From CAZIKF01 sp964539825 (GTDB lineage Bacteria > Muiribacteriota > UBA6191), in the NCBI GenBank assembly GCA_964539825.1, contig CAZIKF010000015.1, forward strand, positions 1 to 64,000: 64,000 nt of DNA. Direction: 5' to 3'. Position numbers and translations under genes: made by a program. Shown piece by piece: positions 60,289 through 64,000 of this stretch. Numbering within the stretch: the stretch's first letter is position 1; every line of letters starts with the position of its first letter. Under the pieces are notes generated by a model. It had not been told where the DNA came from. It saw only the letters and a program-made list of their open reading frames with translations, and made no database searches.

Positions 60289-61773
60289 TTATTTATATTC
60301 TTTTGGATACTGGTAGTCGTCTTGGAAGAGTTCTTTTGTTGTTTTGGTTACGAAGTCTACTCCTTCGTAGTTGGGGCATCCGTAGCAATGTTCTCCCAGT
60401 AAGGTGGTTCCGTTGGGAAAAGTTTTTTTGGTGTCTTCTCCCATGTGCATGGCGGAGGTTCTCAAGCTTTGGTAAAGCTCTGATCTCCATAGATCGTAAA
60501 AGCTTTGCTGCGTGACATTTCCCATAACTTTGGGTGAGCAGCAAAACGATACATCCCCGTTGGCCCAGACTCTTGAGAAATCGTATCCCGCCGAACAGCC
60601 TTTGTCAGGTAGTTTTGCTTCAAACCAGTTGCCTGTCTCATGATCGAAGGTCTTCATCTGTAGATAGATGTTTTGATTGATCCTGGTATTGGAGCCTTCC
60701 AGCAGTCTTTCCACCTCCGCTATATTCTTTCTAATTTGCTGTTCCTGCTCCCCAGAGATCGCCAGGTGTCGGTTATAGTCCTGTACATGAAGGAGTTGAA
60801 ATCTCACCACTTCAAATCCAAAGTCCCTGGTCATGGTGGCGAACGGGACCATCTCGTGTACATTGAGGTTGGTGACCACGCTAACCATATAAACCTCTGG
60901 ACTGGCTCCCTTGCTATTTGCCTTTAAACTGGAGAGATCCTGCAACTGCTCGTAGATTTGATCAAAGACCTCCTCTTTGTCTTTGGGATTTATCTGGGGA
61001 TAAATTTCTCTGGATGCCGCCGAGAGAGATACATAGAGTTTTTGAACCTGGTTTTTCACTAAAAAGCGATTGGTCTTCTTATCCAATTTTTTCCCGTTGG
61101 TGAAGAGGGTAATGCTGAAGTCCCTGGAACGTGCGTATTGCAGATATTCATAGATTTTAGGATGTAAAAGAGGTTCACCCTTACCGGAGAAAAGTAGATC
61201 CTCCTTCGCCTCCAGTTTGGCGAGATCATCGATGAGCGGATAATAAATCTCCTCCGGCATAAGTTCCTTTCTCCATTGTGCATCGAATCGATGATCACTG
61301 GTTGGGGAGTGAAACCAGCAATAGACACATTTGGCATTACATCCATTGTGTAAATCAAGGTGCGTGGTGGAAGGACCAATCAAGGCCTGGTTCAGCATAA
61401 TTCCCAGCATCCTTAATGGGTGGGGCCTATGGGGAGGCAAATTCTGAAGCCTGGTTTCAAAACTCTTAAAAACCTGAACTAGATCTTCAGAAAACTGCAC
61501 CCGCCAATTCCTCACTGAGTTGATTTCAAGGTGATCATTCAGTCGACCTTCAAACTCCAGCATTTTGGAGCTCAATTCCTCATTGGACCTCAATTCAGGG
61601 AAGGGAACGTAGATGCTCTTAACCGCATGTGTATCAAAAATCCTCTTGAGATTTCGCTCCAGGAAATAAAAGCTCCTTGGAGTGACTAGTAGCACCTGGT
61701 CTGAGGGAGACTGTGGAAAGGGAGGAACCACAAGGTCTTCGCGCTCAAAATGTATTCCTTCGTATTTACTCAT
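60289..61773 (-). CDS. Radical SAM protein with SPASM-like C-terminus
   Basis: A 494-residue protein. The 4Fe-4S/SAM site is C-x3-C-x2-C in CNAKCVYCWFHSP near residue 145, preceded by about 140 residues of extra N-terminal domain with no recognised fold. GKGEPLLHP is the glycine-rich SAM strand. The C-terminus has further cysteines (GCSAGYDF, FCCSP, HCYGCPN) as in SPASM auxiliary-cluster domains. Such enzymes modify peptides, nucleosides or cofactors. No small peptide gene is clearly linked; the 104-residue protein at 62156 is divergent. The substrate is unknown. Confidence 0.88.
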   Translation of the reverse strand: MSKYEGIHFEREDLVVPPFPQSPSDQVLLVTPRSFYFLERNLKRIFDTHAVKSIYVPFPELRSNEELSSKMLEFEGRLNDHLEINSVRNWRVQFSEDLVQVFKSFETRLQNLPPHRPHPLRMLGIMLNQALIGPSTTHLDLHNGCNAKCVYCWFHSPTSDHRFDAQWRKELMPEEIYYPLIDDLAKLEAKEDLLFSGKGEPLLHPKIYEYLQYARSRDFSITLFTNGKKLDKKTNRFLVKNQVQKLYVSLSAASREIYPQINPKDKEEVFDQIYEQLQDLSSLKANSKGASPEVYMVSVVTNLNVHEMVPFATMTRDFGFEVVRFQLLHVQDYNRHLAISGEQEQQIRKNIAEVERLLEGSNTRINQNIYLQMKTFDHETGNWFEAKLPDKGCSAGYDFSRVWANGDVSFCCSPKVMGNVTQQSFYDLWRSELYQSLRTSAMHMGEDTKKTFPNGTTLLGEHCYGCPNYEGVDFVTKTTKELFQDDYQYPKEYK

Positions 61774-62155
61774 CTATCCATTCTTCGCAAGAAGTTCCCT
61801 GCTCTCAAGCGATGAGACATCTTTTTTTTACTTTTTATTAGAAAATCCTAATGTTTCATGAGATTTTTGCCGATAACTCTCAGGGGAGCTTCTATTCTCT
61901 CCCCTAGATCAATTAACTTGAAAATCTTCATTTTTCTCAGTTAATCGCCCCTATTCTCATCTAGGCTGTCCTGATCCGATTTTAACTTTCACCTCCTTTT
62001 GTCGATATCTATCCTAGAGAATCTACCGTTTCTTTGCGACGGACCGGTTGCGAAGAGACATGGGTCCAGGACTTTGGTCCACAGACCTTTAAAGGGAAAC
62101 CTGAGCCAACTTCGTTTGGCTCGAAAAAATTGCTACTTTGTAGCGGGGAAGATCT
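61774..62155. other. AT-rich intergenic region with a 7-pair hairpin
   Basis: A 382-base gap between divergent genes that must hold the radical SAM promoter. It is AT-rich to about 61990. One perfect hairpin (GAGCCAA/TTGGCTC, 62103-62122) lies 33 bases before the next ATG. I see no gene, tRNA or transposon in it. Confidence 0.4.
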
Positions 62156-62470
62156 ATGAGATTTCGAATTATCTTGCAAAATCCATCCACCCCCGCTCTC
62201 CTATTTCCGGTGGAAGAAGCTCTTGGGGAAGACCACGAAAAACCGCTTTACCAGCTTGGACCCCGTCATAGATCTCTGGTTCAGGTCTATGATCCTTCGG
62301 TGCGATTACAATTCGGCTCTAACGCGCTGGAATACGCACAACCAGTGGTTGGCTGGTTAAGAACTTCAGCGGGAGTACTTAAGTTAGCCTCCAATCCATT
62401 GGATCCTTCCATGGCACAAAATCTCTATTCCGCCATTGAACGACTACTGCGTACATACGCACGATTCTAA
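62156..62470 (+). CDS. Small hypothetical protein
   Basis: A 104-residue soluble protein with a GGGGAAG ribosome site before the ATG. It contains TPALLFPVEEALG, LQFGSNALEYAQPVVGWLRT and a C-terminal helix (MAQNLYSAIERLLRTYARF). No family is recognised and it has no cysteines or membrane segment. Base composition and the ribosome site make it likely to be real. A leader hairpin lies upstream. Confidence 0.5.
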   Translation: MRFRIILQNPSTPALLFPVEEALGEDHEKPLYQLGPRHRSLVQVYDPSVRLQFGSNALEYAQPVVGWLRTSAGVLKLASNPLDPSMAQNLYSAIERLLRTYARF

Positions 62471-62634
62471 GCCAATACGCATTTAGTTGGTCATACCTGG
62501 CTAAACAAGGAGTCGAACTTTTCCTTTGCTCCTCTGCGATGAGCTCAATTTGGTCGTGAACCGGCAACGGGTATACTGTTTGCCTATCGGTATAGAATAA
62601 TCTGCCTCGAAATCCTTCGTGGTCTTAAGTCCTT

Positions 62635-63498
62635 GTGATAAATTATGAACTTGCAGCACGAGTTCACGATCTCATGACCAAAAACCCATTCGATCAGCTT
62701 AAAATTTTATTGGTAGAGGATGATGACATCCTTGCCAAACAGTTGGCCACCGCACTGGATGCCAAGGGGTATCCCATTGAGCATGTTGGCAATGGTGAGG
62801 GAGCAAAGTCGAGATTGGAGAACTCGGCTGGAGACTATGTTTGTATGGTATTAGACATTGGTCTTCCAGATATTGATGGAATCTCCATCTTGGATTGGAT
62901 GAAAGAAAAGGAGATCCATACCCCGGTGATCATCATTTCCGGCGTAATCTCTAAGGATATTCTGGTCAAATTAAGGGATTATAAACTCTCAAAGGTCTTC
63001 TCCAAGCCTTTCTCTATTCGTGATTTTCTCGATCGAGTGGGAGAGATGTTTCCCACGACAGACGGTGAACCAAGAGCTTCTCAACCCCAGGTTGAAGAGC
63101 CCGGGCCGAAACCGAATTCTAAAAAAGCGGCCTCTGGTTCTAAAGTTCTTGTTGTGGAAGACTTCTACCTGATGGCCAAGCAAATCAGTACGGCATTTCA
63201 AGCCGACGCGCTCCCGACCACCCTGGTCACAAAGGGTGAAGACGCCCTTAAGGAATTGACTGAAAATCAAGACTCCTACTTTTGTGTTTTACTGGATCTT
63301 GGACTTCCGGACCTCAATGGAGTCACCATTTTGAAGTGGATGGCAAGGGAGAAAATCCAAATCCCCGTAATTGTCATTTCCGGTCAATTGACCACTGAGA
63401 CCTTATTGGAACTCAAAACCCTGGAAGTAGGGCAGGTTTTTTCCAAGCCCCTGGACCTATCCGATCTCTTGACAAAGGTCCGTCAGCTTAAACCCTGA
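62635..63498 (+). CDS. Tandem double-receiver protein
   Basis: About 287 residues from GTG 62635; ATG 62674 is an alternative and neither has a strong SD. Receiver 1 (about 20-140) has VEDDD, acceptor Asp in LDIGLPDIDG and Lys in FSKPF. Receiver 2 (about 165-287) has VVEDF, LDLGLPDLNG and FSKPL. A linker of about 25 proline/alanine-rich residues joins them. The two receivers resemble each other more than they resemble the NG family, so they arose by internal duplication. No output domain. The 3' end overlaps the convergent sensor-kinase gene by 16 bases. Confidence 0.88.
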   Translation: MINYELAARVHDLMTKNPFDQLKILLVEDDDILAKQLATALDAKGYPIEHVGNGEGAKSRLENSAGDYVCMVLDIGLPDIDGISILDWMKEKEIHTPVIIISGVISKDILVKLRDYKLSKVFSKPFSIRDFLDRVGEMFPTTDGEPRASQPQVEEPGPKPNSKKAASGSKVLVVEDFYLMAKQISTAFQADALPTTLVTKGEDALKELTENQDSYFCVLLDLGLPDLNGVTILKWMAREKIQIPVIVISGQLTTETLLELKTLEVGQVFSKPLDLSDLLTKVRQLKP

Positions 63499-64000
63499 TC
63501 AACAGACTCTTTTACCACTCTAAGCAATTCTTTTACTGAATAGGGCTTGGATAGGATTCGAGTCACTCCTAATTTCTTTAGTGACTCCAGAGAATCTGAA
63601 GTCATCTTGCCTGAGCTGATGACGAAGGAAGGCGTCTCCTTGCGACCTAAAGCCTTGACCTTTTCTACCAATGCAATACCATCCGGGGGGGGCATCTGCA
63701 AATCTGATACGATTAGTTTTGGGGAATGTCCTAAATTTTCTATTGAATTCAGCGCGCTCAATCCATCCCCAAACACCTCAACGTTTTGAAATCCCGCGGC
63801 ACTAAGCGCTCTGCCGATCATAGTTCGATAACTCTCTTCATCATCGACCACATAAATCAAGGCATCTGTACTCAGGGACTCTCCCTCCCCTGGCGGGTCT
63901 TCCAAAATTTCAGAACCATCCGCAAGCTGGAGAGGAAGATGGATTTTAATGATCGTACCCATGGAAGATTTGAAGTAGGAGGGCGGACGGCGTTTTCCAT
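63483..64000 (-). CDS. Hybrid sensor kinase, C-terminal end (runs off the right edge)
   Basis: The frame is open to the window edge. Its first visible residues (GKRRPPSYFKSSMGTIIKIH) are the G2-box end of a histidine-kinase ATPase domain. A linker and a complete receiver follow (about residues 35-150 of the part after 63962): VVDDE, acceptor Asp in VSDLQMPPPDG, Ser in VISSG and Lys in LSKPYS. An ATG at 63962 could be mistaken for a start but falls inside the kinase domain. It is convergent with the double receiver, and the two may be partners. Confidence 0.85.
   Translation of the reverse strand, partial: GKRRPPSYFKSSMGTIIKIHLPLQLADGSEILEDPPGEGESLSTDALIYVVDDEESYRTMIGRALSAAGFQNVEVFGDGLSALNSIENLGHSPKLIVSDLQMPPPDGIALVEKVKALGRKETPSFVISSGKMTSDSLESLKKLGVTRILSKPYSVKELLRVVKESVDQGLS

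Noticed and set aside
1..64000. Insertion sequence or prophage carrying the signalling genes
   Set aside because: No transposase, integrase, phage gene or target-site duplication was found. The palindromic elements are non-coding and short.

Overview
This is a 64 kb piece of a draft bacterial chromosome; one run of 100 N at 3015-3114 marks a scaffold join. Many Sec signal peptides, proteins that look like outer-membrane barrels ending in Phe, cytochromes c and a heterodimeric ABC exporter point to a Gram-negative, oxygen-using organism. Oxygen use is suggested by a thiol dioxygenase, a Rieske oxygenase and a di-haem peroxidase. Density of signalling genes and mixed protein affinities would fit a deltaproteobacterial, Bdellovibrionota or SAR324-like lineage, but the taxon cannot be fixed from the sequence alone. 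I found no tRNA, rRNA, transposase, phage or CRISPR locus. TTG and GTG starts with good Shine-Dalgarno (SD) sites are common.

Layout. 1-15 kb: a secreted coiled-coil protein (cut by the left edge), a GFA-type zinc protein, a giant alpha-2-macroglobulin-like protein, a tandem SagB-type nitroreductase, a NodU-type carbamoyltransferase, a PCO/ADO thiol dioxygenase, and small membrane, TPR and barrel proteins. 15-33.1 kb is a signalling region. It holds seven paralogous single-domain receivers, six of them in three tandem pairs, a soluble-adenylyl-cyclase-like protein, and an operon of di-haem peroxidase, membrane CheA-like kinase and cupredoxin/P460 haem protein. A DUF2157/DUF4401/GDYXXLXY membrane operon and a Rieske oxygenase lie between. 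33.3-42 kb: an unknown protein with two ABC exporter halves, a 1 kb repeat-rich intergenic region, and icmF. 42-53 kb: an exported alpha-crystallin-like protein, proS, a double receiver, a 1543-residue Trp/Lys repeat protein, Fur and MerC-type proteins, and asnB. 53-58.6 kb: an NAD-salvage operon (pncB, nadE, a barrel-like gene, pncA, nadD). 58.7-64 kb: rtcB with a structured downstream region, a radical SAM/SPASM protein, and more receivers, including a sensor kinase cut by the right edge.

How the parts may work together. The receivers share the same register (invariant N15-G16, P23, VGY46-48 and phospho-acceptor D74) and have no output domain. They look like a duplicated phosphorelay module fed by kinases such as the CheA-like protein at 27.9-30.4 kb. 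The five NAD genes form a tightly packed transcription unit whose barrel-like member could be an uptake channel. Both ideas are inference.

The most unusual non-coding signal is a family of 160-180 bp palindromic elements (1.3, 11.2, 33.2, 38.4 and 38.6 kb). They share an apical hairpin followed by TCRAGGAG. Their long terminal arms differ from locus to locus, and at four loci they abut or run through the stop codon of the neighbouring gene, always in the same relative orientation.
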